Of a stretch of DNA of 64,000 nt, positions 34,094-42,633 are shown piece after piece. This DNA comes from CAZHRC01 sp964533865 (GTDB taxonomy: Bacteria; Bacillota; Clostridia; Tissierellales; Peptoniphilaceae): positions 1-64,000 of the forward strand of contig CAZHRC010000010.1 of NCBI GenBank assembly GCA_964533865.1, in the 5' to 3' direction. A program made the position numbers and the translations under genes. Position 1 is the stretch's first letter, and each line of letters opens with the position of its first letter. The notes below the pieces were generated by a model that saw nothing but the letters and a program-made list of their open reading frames with translations, was not told the DNA's origin and did no database searches.

Positions 34094-35299
34094 CTAAAAA
34101 CAGTTTTCAAGTTTATCGGTTAATGTATCGAAATCAAAATCAACAGCCGCTTTTTTAGCGTTGTCGCAATAAGTGTCGTATGTTTCACGAGAAAGACCTT
34201 TGAAATAGCGGATCCCCTCCGCCAAGGATTCAGCGGATTCCCCTTTCACCGTCTTTCCACAATGGTAGGCTTCTATCATGTCGTACTCGCACTCGAGATT
34301 GGATAAAATCGGCTTGCCTGCGGCAAAGTATTCAAACATTTTGTTCAAACTCACGCCGTAACGATACAGGTCGATTTTTCTACCGACGATGATATTCAAT
34401 TGGCTTTGAGCCAATATTGCAGGCACTTTGTCCTTTGGCACACGGCCTTTAAAGACCACATTGTCCAAGTTTCGCTCGCGACAGTAGGCTTTCAGCGCCT
34501 CTTCTTCAGCGCCGGATCCAAAAATCGACAACACAATGTCATTTTCATCTTTAAGCAGCTCCATCGCTTCAATTAAGTAGTTGACCCGGTTCACATTGCC
34601 CATGGCTCCGGTGTACAAAATATTGAATTTATGGGGATCGAGACCAAAATCCTCGGAGGCGTACGCTTTTTCATTGGTATGAAACTTTTTGAGATCCACG
34701 CCGTTGTTGATGTAGGATACCCCTTGAACGCGATAGCCCCGTTCCTTGATGTAGTCCCATCCGCCTGCCATAGTGAAAATCAAATAGTCTGCGGATTCGT
34801 AAATGTCTTTTTCCATGGCGTACAGCACTTGAACCACAGGATTAGATCGTTTAAAAGCCCCCATGGACACAAAAGTCTCCGGCCAAAGGTCTCGGGTTTC
34901 CACGAGAAACCTCGCTTGCTTTTTTCGGGCGATGCGCCTGGCGGCATACCATGTGAAGGTATGTGGTGCAGACGCGTATACCACGTCCACATCCCCAAAG
35001 TCCTTAACGGTTTTCAATAAATTGACGGCGTAGTCGATCATGTTGAAGGGTCTCATTTTTGCCCTGTTGGTATAATCTCTTGCGCGAATGAACACAAAAT
35101 CCACTCCGTCAATGTTTCTTTCTTTGTACAGCGAACCATCGGTGATGTAATTTATCGTCGTCGTGTGCACCGTCGACGCGGTGAACACTTTGACTTTATA
35201 GCCCCTCTCGATGAGCTTGAGAGCTAAATTATAATGCCTTGTGAACTTCCCATTCTCAGGAATATCGGCGTAATGGTTAATAATCCATACGGTTTTCAT
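34094..35299 (-). CDS. Glycosyltransferase, GT4 family (WbuB-like)
   Basis: 401 residues. GT-B fold: an N-terminal acceptor domain with DVVYASAPHTFTWYAA, and a C-terminal donor domain with NILYTGAMGNVNRVNYLIEAM and FEYFAAGKPILSN, the glutamate-containing nucleotide-sugar site. WbuB-type enzymes add a sugar to an undecaprenyl-linked acceptor; here the donor may be the diacetamido-uronic acid made by the neighbours. Start at ATG 35299 with GGGAG 7 bases upstream; eight extra residues are possible from 35323. Confidence 0.85.
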   Translation of the reverse strand: MKTVWIINHYADIPENGKFTRHYNLALKLIERGYKVKVFTASTVHTTTINYITDGSLYKERNIDGVDFVFIRARDYTNRAKMRPFNMIDYAVNLLKTVKDFGDVDVVYASAPHTFTWYAARRIARKKQARFLVETRDLWPETFVSMGAFKRSNPVVQVLYAMEKDIYESADYLIFTMAGGWDYIKERGYRVQGVSYINNGVDLKKFHTNEKAYASEDFGLDPHKFNILYTGAMGNVNRVNYLIEAMELLKDENDIVLSIFGSGAEEEALKAYCRERNLDNVVFKGRVPKDKVPAILAQSQLNIIVGRKIDLYRYGVSLNKMFEYFAAGKPILSNLECEYDMIEAYHCGKTVKGESAESLAEGIRYFKGLSRETYDTYCDNAKKAAVDFDFDTLTDKLENCF

Positions 35300-35430
35300 G
35301 TATTTACTCCCTATCCCTCCCAATCAACACGGTGGTGTGATCCGGCGAGATGATGATATTCTATGTGTTTCACGCCTATTTTATCACAAGTCTGGTAGAA
35401 CGTGTAGTATCCTTGCCAATAACTCGACGA

Positions 35431-36096
35431 TTACGCGCTGATGATGCGCGCCAATGTTCTAAAAATCAGTTTAATATCGTAGAGCAGATTGAAATGTTCA
35501 ATGTATTCCAAGTTGAGATCGAGTTTTGTGGGCATGATCTCGTGGATATAGGTGTATTCCGGATCCTCGGCCGCCGCGAGCACCGTAGATTCATCGCGAT
35601 ACTTAATCGAGGCCAAATCCGTGATTCCTGGCTTGATCTTGAGCACATTGAGTTGACGCGCATCGTAGAGAGCCACATAACGGCCCACTTCCGGACGAGG
35701 TCCCACAAAGGACATCTGACCCAAAAACACGTTGATCAATTGTGGCAACTCATCGAGCTTGGTCTTTCTCAAAAAGTGTCCAATCCCCGTTATGCGCGGG
35801 TCCCTGCCAACGGTGATCTGCATGCCAAGCTTCTCAGCGTCGACGACCATCGTGCGAAATTTATAGATGTGAAAAGGGATGCGGTCCTTTCCAATGCGCT
35901 CTTGAAGAAAAAACACCGGTCCTGTGGATGAGGTTTTGATGAGTGCCGCGATGATGCCAAAGGGTATGGCGACAACCACCAGACCCAATGCAGATGCCAC
36001 CACATCAAAGATTCTTTTGACGCTTAAGGTGCCCTTTTTCCTCGCCAAAAGCCCATCGATCCTCTCTGAATAATGATCCATTTGTTGCTTTTCCAT
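35431..36096 (-). CDS. Undecaprenyl-phosphate sugar-1-phosphate transferase (initiating enzyme)
   Basis: 221 residues. Bacterial sugar transferase family (PglC/WbaP type): one N-terminal membrane segment (VVASALGLVVVAIPFGIIAALI), then FFLQERIGKDRIPFHIYKFRTM, the catalytic RKTKLDELPQLINVFLGQMSFVGPRPE, and KPGITDLASI. It places the first sugar phosphate on the lipid carrier at the inner membrane face. It sits 4 bases after the DegT gene. A 131-base gap separates it from the next gene. Confidence 0.92.
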   Translation of the reverse strand: MEKQQMDHYSERIDGLLARKKGTLSVKRIFDVVASALGLVVVAIPFGIIAALIKTSSTGPVFFLQERIGKDRIPFHIYKFRTMVVDAEKLGMQITVGRDPRITGIGHFLRKTKLDELPQLINVFLGQMSFVGPRPEVGRYVALYDARQLNVLKIKPGITDLASIKYRDESTVLAAAEDPEYTYIHEIMPTKLDLNLEYIEHFNLLYDIKLIFRTLARIISA

Positions 36097-36100
36097 AGTA

Positions 36101-37294
36101 TTAACCGACGATCTCTACGAGATTTTCAATAATATAAGCCACTTCTTCATCGGTGAGCAACGTGTGTAACGGTAGGGTCATCGCATTTTTGTATTGGTTG
36201 TAAGCATTGGGGAAATCCGCAATGTCGAAGCCATACTTCTTGTAAGCCGTGTGCATGGGTAGCGGCTTGTAGTGAACATTGGTCGCAACGCCTCGCTTTG
36301 CCATTTCTACGATCACTTCATTGCGCGCTGTTTCGTCTGCCCCTCCAATGTGAACCACATAAAGGTGGTAACTACTGGTGTAGTCGTCGCTGAAATGGTC
36401 GATCGGTGTGATATTGGTCCCTTCAAATCCCTTGTTGTACATACGAATCATCTGCGCCCTTCTCTTTAACAAATCAGGGTAGCGCTTGAGCTGAGCCAAG
36501 CCCAAACTCGCAGCGATATCGGTCATATTGCACTTGTAGTAAGGGGCGATAATGTCGTATTCCCAATCGCCGATACGGGATTTTGCCAAGGCGTCCTTGG
36601 ACTGGCCGTGTAGGCTCAACAATTGAAGATTCTGATAGATTTCACGATCGTCAATCCCTTCAATGGGTAACCAAGTCAAGGATCCTCCTTCCCCTGTGGT
36701 GAAGTTTTTCACTGCGTGAAAAGAAAAGCTCGTAAAGTCGGCTATCGCACCGCACGGAGTCCCTTTGTACCAAGCGCCGAGAGCGTGGGCAGAGTCTGCT
36801 ACCACAGCCACTCGTCCCAAAGCCTCTTGTATCGGGGAATTGGGGACGAAGCGATCTTTTTTGCGGTTGACCACATCGAAAATGCCCTCGTAATCACATG
36901 GAACACCTCCTATGTCAACCGGAATAATCGCCTTAGTCTTTGGATTAATCGCCTTTTCTAAAGCATCCAAGTCCATAAAAAAGGATCCTGCTTGGGTATC
37001 CACCATGCGAATCGTCGCGCCCACATGGGCGATGACGCTGGCAGATGCCGTATAGGTGTAGGCGGTGGTGATCACTTCGTCGCCTGGGCCTATCCCTAAT
37101 AGGCGCAGCGCCATTTCCGAAGCAGCCGTCGCCGAATTTAAACATGCCGATTGATTGGTATGATAATAAGCGGAAAGTTGTCTTTCCAATTCTTTTGTTT
37201 TCGGTCCAGTGGTTATCCAACCCGACTTTAATGTATCGACGACCTCATCAATTTCTAGTTGGCTAATATCTGGTGGTGAAAATGAAATTTTCAT
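36101..37294 (-). CDS. DegT/DnrJ/EryC1 sugar aminotransferase (PglE-like)
   Basis: 397 residues. PLP-dependent sugar aminotransferase with VADSAHALGAWYKG (about residue 171) and the PLP lysine in SFHAVKNFTTGEGG (about residue 196). It is a second, distinct member besides wbpE. PglE-type enzymes aminate a 4-keto sugar such as the 4-keto form of UDP-bacillosamine precursors, but the needed 4,6-dehydratase is not in this window. First gene of the operon, behind a clear promoter. Confidence 0.85.
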   Translation of the reverse strand: MKISFSPPDISQLEIDEVVDTLKSGWITTGPKTKELERQLSAYYHTNQSACLNSATAASEMALRLLGIGPGDEVITTAYTYTASASVIAHVGATIRMVDTQAGSFFMDLDALEKAINPKTKAIIPVDIGGVPCDYEGIFDVVNRKKDRFVPNSPIQEALGRVAVVADSAHALGAWYKGTPCGAIADFTSFSFHAVKNFTTGEGGSLTWLPIEGIDDREIYQNLQLLSLHGQSKDALAKSRIGDWEYDIIAPYYKCNMTDIAASLGLAQLKRYPDLLKRRAQMIRMYNKGFEGTNITPIDHFSDDYTSSYHLYVVHIGGADETARNEVIVEMAKRGVATNVHYKPLPMHTAYKKYGFDIADFPNAYNQYKNAMTLPLHTLLTDEEVAYIIENLVEIVG

Positions 37295-37330
37295 GATCTC
37301 ACTCCTCGCGTTCCTTATTTCTAACAGTTA

Positions 37331-37359
37331 ATTATATCATTAATAGAACCAAATGTTTA
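37331..37359 (-). promoter_or_regulatory. Promoter of the surface-glycan operon
   Basis: TAAACA (37354-37359), 17 bases, TATAAT (37331-37336) on the minus strand, 37 bases before the DegT start. It would drive seven genes to the terminator at 29892. Confidence 0.75.
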
Positions 37360-37426
37360 GCGTTATCGCTCTCATTTGATGTTTCACACGTTATTGATGA
37401 ACTTCAAACAGATGAATTGCTCTTCG

Positions 37427-38068
37427 TCACATCGATTGATATTCAAAGGTTAACACCCCTTTGTAAACACTATATTGATCCAACCAATCCCAAAGATTGA
37501 CTTCATAGGCCTCTCCCCAGCTAGACACCGTGAGGACGACTTCGCCATCTCTCGAGGCTATCTCCGTTATCGTCACCCAGTGGTTTCTCAAGATGGGAAC
37601 TCGAGTAGATGCCCAAGTCACCATGAGAACAGGCCGATTCCTTTCCAAGGATCGTCTAATAAATCCCACATAGCGTTCCCGATTGACATAGGGCACAAAA
37701 AAAGAGGATAGACTGGATGATACGAGCCTCAACCCTTTAGTGGCCGCGTATCGCTTTAGCCCCCACTTTAAATACCCAATCGTGGGAACACCCGCAAGTG
37801 TAGGTCGGATCGCGCTTAACAAGGCGAGGGCCTTTTTATGATAATCCGATAGGGTGTAAGTTATCCCTTCAGCCTTCTGATACGCCAAGACATTCGCCGC
37901 TCCGATAACCCCACAAGCACGATTTGCGATAAAGGTTGAAATCCCTACACCTTTTAAAAGGCGTTGATCTCCTCCAAAGAGAAGGCGTTCTTTCACCTTA
38001 ACTGGGACAAATTCCTTGGTGCGCAATCTCGCTCGCCAAAAGCTGCGAGACTCAGTAATTGCTTTCAA
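37427..38068 (-). CDS. Papain-like/C39-like cysteine peptidase fold protein, function unknown
   Basis: 213 residues. I do not recognise a named family. The layout fits a papain-like fold: a candidate nucleophile in NRACGVIGAANVLAYQ (Cys about residue 52) and a candidate His in RNHWVTITEI (about residue 163), after PVLMVTW, with VSSWGEAYEVNLWDW closing the core. There is no signal peptide. It overlaps the PanE-like gene by 17 bases, so the two are cotranscribed. Catalysis is not proven; it could be a non-enzymatic relative. Confidence 0.6.
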   Translation of the reverse strand: MKAITESRSFWRARLRTKEFVPVKVKERLLFGGDQRLLKGVGISTFIANRACGVIGAANVLAYQKAEGITYTLSDYHKKALALLSAIRPTLAGVPTIGYLKWGLKRYAATKGLRLVSSSLSSFFVPYVNRERYVGFIRRSLERNRPVLMVTWASTRVPILRNHWVTITEIASRDGEVVLTVSSWGEAYEVNLWDWLDQYSVYKGVLTFEYQSM

Positions 38069-38963
38069 GGGTTTGAATTTCCTTTAGCAATTGATCGTTG
38101 ACCGGTGTGGGCATGCCGTATTTTCTCCCCAATCGACAAACCGTCCCTGCAAATAACGCCACCTCGGTGGGTTTTTTATTGTCGATATCTTGTGCCATTG
38201 AAGGCTTCCCATCAGGGTTCAACTTATCGATAATGTCAAACCAATAGGCCATATCCTCTTTCGTGAGGGTAATACCTTCAAAAGCAGCCACTCGCGCCAC
38301 CTCTTCCATTGCCTGTCCCATTCTGTCTCGCTGTGCACCAGGCTTTTGAACGATGGCATAGGTTCCACGGTTTGCCGCAACCACTTGATTGACCCCGGTG
38401 TTCAACATCATCTTACTGTAAAGGTGATGGGCCATGTCACTTCTCACCTCGTGTGGGACGCCTGTCGCTTCAAAGTACGCCACCACATCTCGCAGTTTTT
38501 GAGAAAATATGCCGTCGTATTCGCCAATACACAACATCCCCTGACTGTGATAGGTCAGCTGGTTGCCGATCATCACCCCGTCCATCCCTTGGGCTACGGT
38601 ATATAGAAGTTTATCTACACCATATGCACGCCCGATATCCGATTCGCTGACCACGCCGTTGAGCAGCGAGAGAATCGTAGTGTTTTCTCCCACATAAGAT
38701 GCACTATCTGCAATCGCCTGAGGAAGACTCGAGTATTTAACTGCGTAAATCAACAAATCTACGGTTTCCTCATTGGTATCGCAATCGGAATACGCTAAGG
38801 CGAGTTTTTCACCATTGCAGAAAATCCCATCTCTCTCATAGCGCTCAATGCGTTTGCGATTGGCGATAAAACGAACCGCCCCCATCGGGCTGCGATCCGT
38901 CATTTGTTTTCCAAAAAGAATCCCAAGGTTTCCCAACCCAACAATACCCACTGTGCGTATCAT
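38052..38963 (-). CDS. Ketopantoate-reductase family (PanE/ApbA) oxidoreductase
   Basis: 303 residues. NADP motif GIVGLGNLGILFGKQM (about residues 6-21; the usual GxGxxG is kept), catalytic Lys in the HHLYSKMMLNTGVNQVVA region (about residue 183), and a C-terminal KPTEVALFAGTVCRLGRKYGMPTPVN block. True PanE makes pantoate, but many family members reduce other 2-keto acids. No pantothenate genes are adjacent, so the exact role is open. Confidence 0.82.
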   Translation of the reverse strand: MIRTVGIVGLGNLGILFGKQMTDRSPMGAVRFIANRKRIERYERDGIFCNGEKLALAYSDCDTNEETVDLLIYAVKYSSLPQAIADSASYVGENTTILSLLNGVVSESDIGRAYGVDKLLYTVAQGMDGVMIGNQLTYHSQGMLCIGEYDGIFSQKLRDVVAYFEATGVPHEVRSDMAHHLYSKMMLNTGVNQVVAANRGTYAIVQKPGAQRDRMGQAMEEVARVAAFEGITLTKEDMAYWFDIIDKLNPDGKPSMAQDIDNKKPTEVALFAGTVCRLGRKYGMPTPVNDQLLKEIQTLESNY

Positions 38964-38988
38964 GTTTCATCCCTCCATCATCACTCGC

Positions 38989-40134
38989 CTATTTTTCAGA
39001 GACGTCAATGTTTCTTGCTGCCAACCTCACATGGGTTGATTCCTTAACCAGAGAGTAGATCACCGAGGTCAGCGGGACAAACAAAATCATTCCCACAATC
39101 CCCATTAGACTCGTCCCCAAGGTGATTGCTACCAACGTCCACATCGGCGGAAGACCCAAACTCTGCCCCATGATCTTTGGGTAGATCAAGTTGCCTTCTA
39201 TTTGCTGCAAAATCACCATAAAGATCAAAAACACCAGTGCCTTAAAAGGGTCCACGGTAAAAATCAACACCGCTCCCACGCCAGCGCCAATCAGCGCCCC
39301 AAACACGGGGATCATAGCCATAAAACCTGTTAACACCCCAATCATAAGGGCATAGGGCAGTTGAAGCACCGCCATCCCCACTCCCGTCAAAGTGCCTAAA
39401 ATTACCGCTTCCGTCATTTGACCGGTAAGGAAGTTGCGAAAGTTAGAGTTGGTCACCCGAAGCACGTGCATAATGCGATCAGAGGCCCCTTCCGGAAGGT
39501 AGGCGTAGATCACACGAGTACCTTGACTCGCTAGACGCTCCTTGCTCCCTAAAATATACAGAGCAAAGAACAGTCCCAATAAAGAATTGACGAATCCACC
39601 GAGGATGCTCGAGGCTTGACCAAAGATTTTCGAAAACACGGACTTGTCCGAGCTGGCGACAAAATTGGATAAATAAGTGCCCAATTGATTGAAATCAAAG
39701 GATTCGATCGATGATTTGTACTTCAAATACTCTTTTTGGATCGGAGGTAACCCTTCAAGGAGTTTTTCCAATCCCGCCATAAACTCGGGCATCTTCTTGA
39801 TCAGAAGCGTTCCCGATTCCACCAACTGTGGAATAACAACCGCCATAAAGCCGACAAACAACCCGATCACAAGAACTAAAGCCAATATCAACGCAATCGG
39901 CCGTTTCAATTTTTGCGCCTTTTCCGAACCCAAGCCCACGAGCAATTTATTTTCAATAAAGGCCATTGGCACATTGACAATAAAGGCGATCACTCCACCG
40001 ATAATAAACGGAGCACCCATCCCTAAACCTTTCATCAACACATTCCAGATCCCGGGCATATTCCAAATAGCAAAATACGCGATAATGCCAATCATGACGA
40101 TACTTAATAATTTTTTATAATCCCATTCCCTCAT
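38989..40134 (-). CDS. AI-2E family transporter
   Basis: 381 residues, seven to eight predicted membrane segments, with the family's AVVIPQLVESGTLLIKKMPE stretch after the third segment and a late QQIEGNLIYPKIMG motif. Members have been linked to autoinducer-2 export or Na+/H+ exchange. It is first of a unit with the PanE-like and cysteine-peptidase-like genes, behind an extended -10 promoter. Ribosome site AGGAGAG. Confidence 0.88.
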   Translation of the reverse strand: MREWDYKKLLSIVMIGIIAYFAIWNMPGIWNVLMKGLGMGAPFIIGGVIAFIVNVPMAFIENKLLVGLGSEKAQKLKRPIALILALVLVIGLFVGFMAVVIPQLVESGTLLIKKMPEFMAGLEKLLEGLPPIQKEYLKYKSSIESFDFNQLGTYLSNFVASSDKSVFSKIFGQASSILGGFVNSLLGLFFALYILGSKERLASQGTRVIYAYLPEGASDRIMHVLRVTNSNFRNFLTGQMTEAVILGTLTGVGMAVLQLPYALMIGVLTGFMAMIPVFGALIGAGVGAVLIFTVDPFKALVFLIFMVILQQIEGNLIYPKIMGQSLGLPPMWTLVAITLGTSLMGIVGMILFVPLTSVIYSLVKESTHVRLAARNIDVSEK

Positions 40135-40156
40135 ATTTCACTCTCCTATTTTCTCT

Positions 40157-40165
40157 AGTATACCA
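40157..40165 (-). promoter_or_regulatory. Extended -10 promoter of the AI-2E transporter unit
   Basis: TGGTATACT on the minus strand (TATACT at 40157-40162), 22 bases before the start codon. The -35 region is poor. Confidence 0.5.
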
Positions 40166-40372
40166 TATCCTATTGAATCATAACCATGTGGAGAACTTGT
40201 GTAGATCCCCTTTTTCAACGATTTTACTAAGTTGAAACACCAATTTCCACTTTATTCTGCGTATTGACGTTGTAGACGCTTCATAAAAGGCAATGCTTTT
40301 CATTTAGAAAAGCACCTGGGAAACTCGAGATTAGGAGCTACCTGCACAAAAAATCGCATCTAGGTGCCATAA
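40166..40372. other. Non-coding stretch with a perfect hairpin
   Basis: No gene is seen. A perfect 8-bp stem TGCTTTTC/GAAAAGCA with a 5-base loop lies at 40294-40314, but neither side has a T run or a partner promoter, so its role is unknown. Confidence 0.45.
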
Positions 40373-40373
40373 A

Positions 40374-40404
40374 AAATAGAGAATGAGATATAATCATCTC
40401 ACTC
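40374..40404 (-). terminator. Rho-independent terminator of the PHP gene
   Basis: Minus-strand stem GAGTGAGAT/ATCTCATTC (9 bp with one G-U pair), then TCTA and six T. It lies 64 bases past the stop of the phosphoesterase gene. Confidence 0.7.
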
Positions 40405-40467
40405 TCAACGTCATAATAAGGTCTTTTATTTTCACATCCTTCTCCCTGTCATCTTCTCGACAATCCG

Positions 40468-41223
40468 TCAACCATCCCACTCATAGGCCGCCTTGTAAGA
40501 AATAAACGGCGGATGATCCTCTCGACCTGAAGCGTACACCCCTTCGAGTTTATCGATAAGAAGAGCGGTTATTGCCTCGTCTCTCAACGCTTGGACAAGA
40601 GCCCCTTCCGATGAAATCCTCTCGCCAAAGACGATGCCCCCATTGGCCAAATCTTCTTCGATGTGAAAATCACTGGAAGCGATGGCGCGTAAGTTGCGGG
40701 TACGCAAAGCCCTCACCGTTTTCTTCACGTCGTAATTTTGGCGCGCATTTCCGTTGTGCCGTTCAATCCCATCGATGAGGTCGGGATGGTCCAAATTCGA
40801 TACGTAAGGCCGGTAGGGATGTGCTTGGAAAATGATCGCGTTGTTGTCGTGAAACAGATTAAACACCTGATCGATAGGGCGGTGGATCAAGTCCTTTTCT
40901 CGATAGAAAAAATCCTCCTCTAGTCCATAAACCAAGTAGTCGTTATAGCTTTCCATATTACGGTATTCCACACCGAGCAATACATCAAAATCCCATCCTT
41001 TAACAGCTTTCCGTGCATGACGATACCCTGCGAGAAACCGATCCATCTGCTCATCGTGAGAAAGATGGGCAATCGGGTTAAACACATCGCTACAATAATG
41101 ATCGGTCACCACCACACCCGAATACCCCTTTAACCGGTACATCGTCACACCTTCTTCAGCACTCACCCAGCCACAAGGACTGGTATCACTGGTATGCATG
41201 TGCATTTCATATAAATACGCCAT
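40468..41223 (-). CDS. PHP-domain phosphoesterase
   Basis: 251 residues. A metal-dependent PHP barrel: MHMHTSDTSPCG at the N-terminus (the H-x-H-T motif), VVTDHY, a GVEY region and late ASSDFHIEEDL. Such proteins hydrolyse phosphomonoesters or phosphodiesters, for instance cyclic nucleotide derivatives or histidinol phosphate. Ribosome site AGGAGAGG. It follows a Ugp-type operon but lies past that operon's terminator, so it is likely a separate unit. Confidence 0.8.
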   Translation of the reverse strand: MAYLYEMHMHTSDTSPCGWVSAEEGVTMYRLKGYSGVVVTDHYCSDVFNPIAHLSHDEQMDRFLAGYRHARKAVKGWDFDVLLGVEYRNMESYNDYLVYGLEEDFFYREKDLIHRPIDQVFNLFHDNNAIIFQAHPYRPYVSNLDHPDLIDGIERHNGNARQNYDVKKTVRALRTRNLRAIASSDFHIEEDLANGGIVFGERISSEGALVQALRDEAITALLIDKLEGVYASGREDHPPFISYKAAYEWDG

Positions 41224-41379
41224 TATCCTCTCCTTCTCCCTATTGCTATCCTATCTTTGTTCATCTCTCACACCATTATCCCAAGCGATAACGACGACAG
41301 AACACATGACAATATCTACCCTTATTCACCTGGGAGGGATGTAAAATCTTTTTTACATTCCGCCCTTAAAAAACGCGCT

Positions 41380-41421
41380 AAAAAAAGAGGAAGCAACGTC
41401 GTTTACCAACTTAGCTCCCTC
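41380..41421 (-). terminator. Rho-independent terminator of the Ugp-type operon
   Basis: Minus-strand stem GAGGGAGC/GCTTCCTC (41414-41421 with 41387-41394, one G-U pair) followed directly by seven T. Confidence 0.75.
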
Positions 41422-41465
41422 TCCTTCGTTATCCGTACAAGTCCATGAACTGCCCGGTGCAATTG

Positions 41466-41552
41466 TCACTCGACGAGTTTTTCCTCCACGAGATATTTTT
41501 TGAGCAGTCCTGGCCAATCGGGTTGCATCACATCAAATCCCGTATGGATCAT
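41466..41552 (-). pseudogene. 3' remnant of a probable glycerophosphodiester phosphodiesterase gene
   Basis: An open minus-strand frame of 28 codons from ATG 41552, continuing upstream as EATLRR inside the ATPase gene in another phase. It ends HTGFDVMQPDWPGLLKKYL plus eight residues. The GxDxxxxDxPxxLxxYL pattern is the C-terminal signature of GDPD/UgpQ proteins, where a barrel strand ends in a conserved Asp-x-Pro. There is no room for the rest of the domain. A deletion that joined the end of the ATPase gene to the end of a UgpQ-like gene would explain it. The context (Ugp-type transporter, terminator right after) supports this. Confidence 0.5.
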
Positions 41553-42633
41553 CCTTCGCAATGTTGCTTCCCGTTTCTGGATCAAAATAGTTGGCTTTTT
41601 CAAATCGAAACACGAGGCCCACTTCTTTTCCTTCGAGATCGGTGACGGTTTGGGCTGTCGATCGCCTCATCGTCAACGGGATCCCGCTCCAATCCAAGTG
41701 AACCAGTTCTTCGTTACCCATTTGCTCAACCACTTTCACCTTGCCCACGATGGCGCTTCTTCCCGTGTCGTCGAGCTCGATGTGCTCTGGTCTCAACCCC
41801 ACCAAAATCGGCCCCTCTCGGTCAGCGGCAACTAGGATATCTGGGATCTTCATCGCCACGCCGTTGATGACCATCTGATCATCTTCGCCAAGTTCTCCTG
41901 CTAAGATATTGATTTTTGGAGAACCGATAAATTCAGCGACAAACACGTTGTTTGGATGATGGTATACATTGAGAGGGGTGTCGCACTGCATAATCTCCCC
42001 GCCGTTCATAATCGTAATGCGATCGCCCATCGTCATCGCTTCGACTTGATCGTGTGTGACATAAATAAACGTCGCCCCCAGTGTTTTGTGTAAGGATGCA
42101 ATCTGTATGCGCATGGCATTACGCAACTTTGCATCGAGATTCGACAAAGGCTCATCGAGAAGGTAGACTTCAGGGTTTCGCACCAATGCACGCCCTAAGG
42201 CAACCCTCTGGCGCTGACCACCACTCATCTCTTTTGGGCGACGTTTCAATAATGGACCTATTTCAAGCATACTTGCCGCTTTTTGAACCCGCTCCTCTAT
42301 TTCTTGTGCACTTCGCTTTTCCATTTGAAGACCAAATGCAATATTATCATAAGCGCTCATATGAGGATAGAGCGCGTAGTTTTGAAACACCATGGAGATC
42401 TTCCGATCTTTGGGTTCCACTTCGTTTACCACCCGCTCACCGATAGAAATCGTCCCTGATGAAACCCCCTCAAGTCCTGCGATCATTCTCAAAGTCGTAG
42501 ATTTTCCACAGCCAGAAGGGCCTACAAGCACCATGAATTCACCCTCTTCAATCTCTAAATTGATACCTTTAACCGCAAGAACACCCGAGTCGTATTCTTT
42601 CACTAGGTTTTTAAGTGTCACTCTTGACATCAT
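41533..42633 (-). CDS. ugpC: UgpC/MsmX-type ABC transporter ATP-binding protein
   Basis: 366 residues. Walker A GPSGCGKSTT, Q-loop MVFQNYALYPHM, signature MSGGQRQRVALGRAL, Walker B VYLLDEPLSNLD and VTHDQVEA. The C-terminal regulatory domain follows from about residue 240. The family usually ends soon after FDPETGxNI; here eight further residues (AKDDPYGI) follow and overlap the GDPD-like remnant, suggesting its 3' end was rebuilt by a deletion. A four-base overlap joins it to the PhnP-like gene. Confidence 0.9.
   Translation of the reverse strand: MMSRVTLKNLVKEYDSGVLAVKGINLEIEEGEFMVLVGPSGCGKSTTLRMIAGLEGVSSGTISIGERVVNEVEPKDRKISMVFQNYALYPHMSAYDNIAFGLQMEKRSAQEIEERVQKAASMLEIGPLLKRRPKEMSGGQRQRVALGRALVRNPEVYLLDEPLSNLDAKLRNAMRIQIASLHKTLGATFIYVTHDQVEAMTMGDRITIMNGGEIMQCDTPLNVYHHPNNVFVAEFIGSPKINILAGELGEDDQMVINGVAMKIPDILVAADREGPILVGLRPEHIELDDTGRSAIVGKVKVVEQMGNEELVHLDWSGIPLTMRRSTAQTVTDLEGKEVGLVFRFEKANYFDPETGSNIAKDDPYGI

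Noticed and set aside
41339..41358. ATGTAAAA/TTTTACAT dyad as a terminator
   Set aside because: It lies past a much better terminator at 41380-41421 and has no T run outside its stem.
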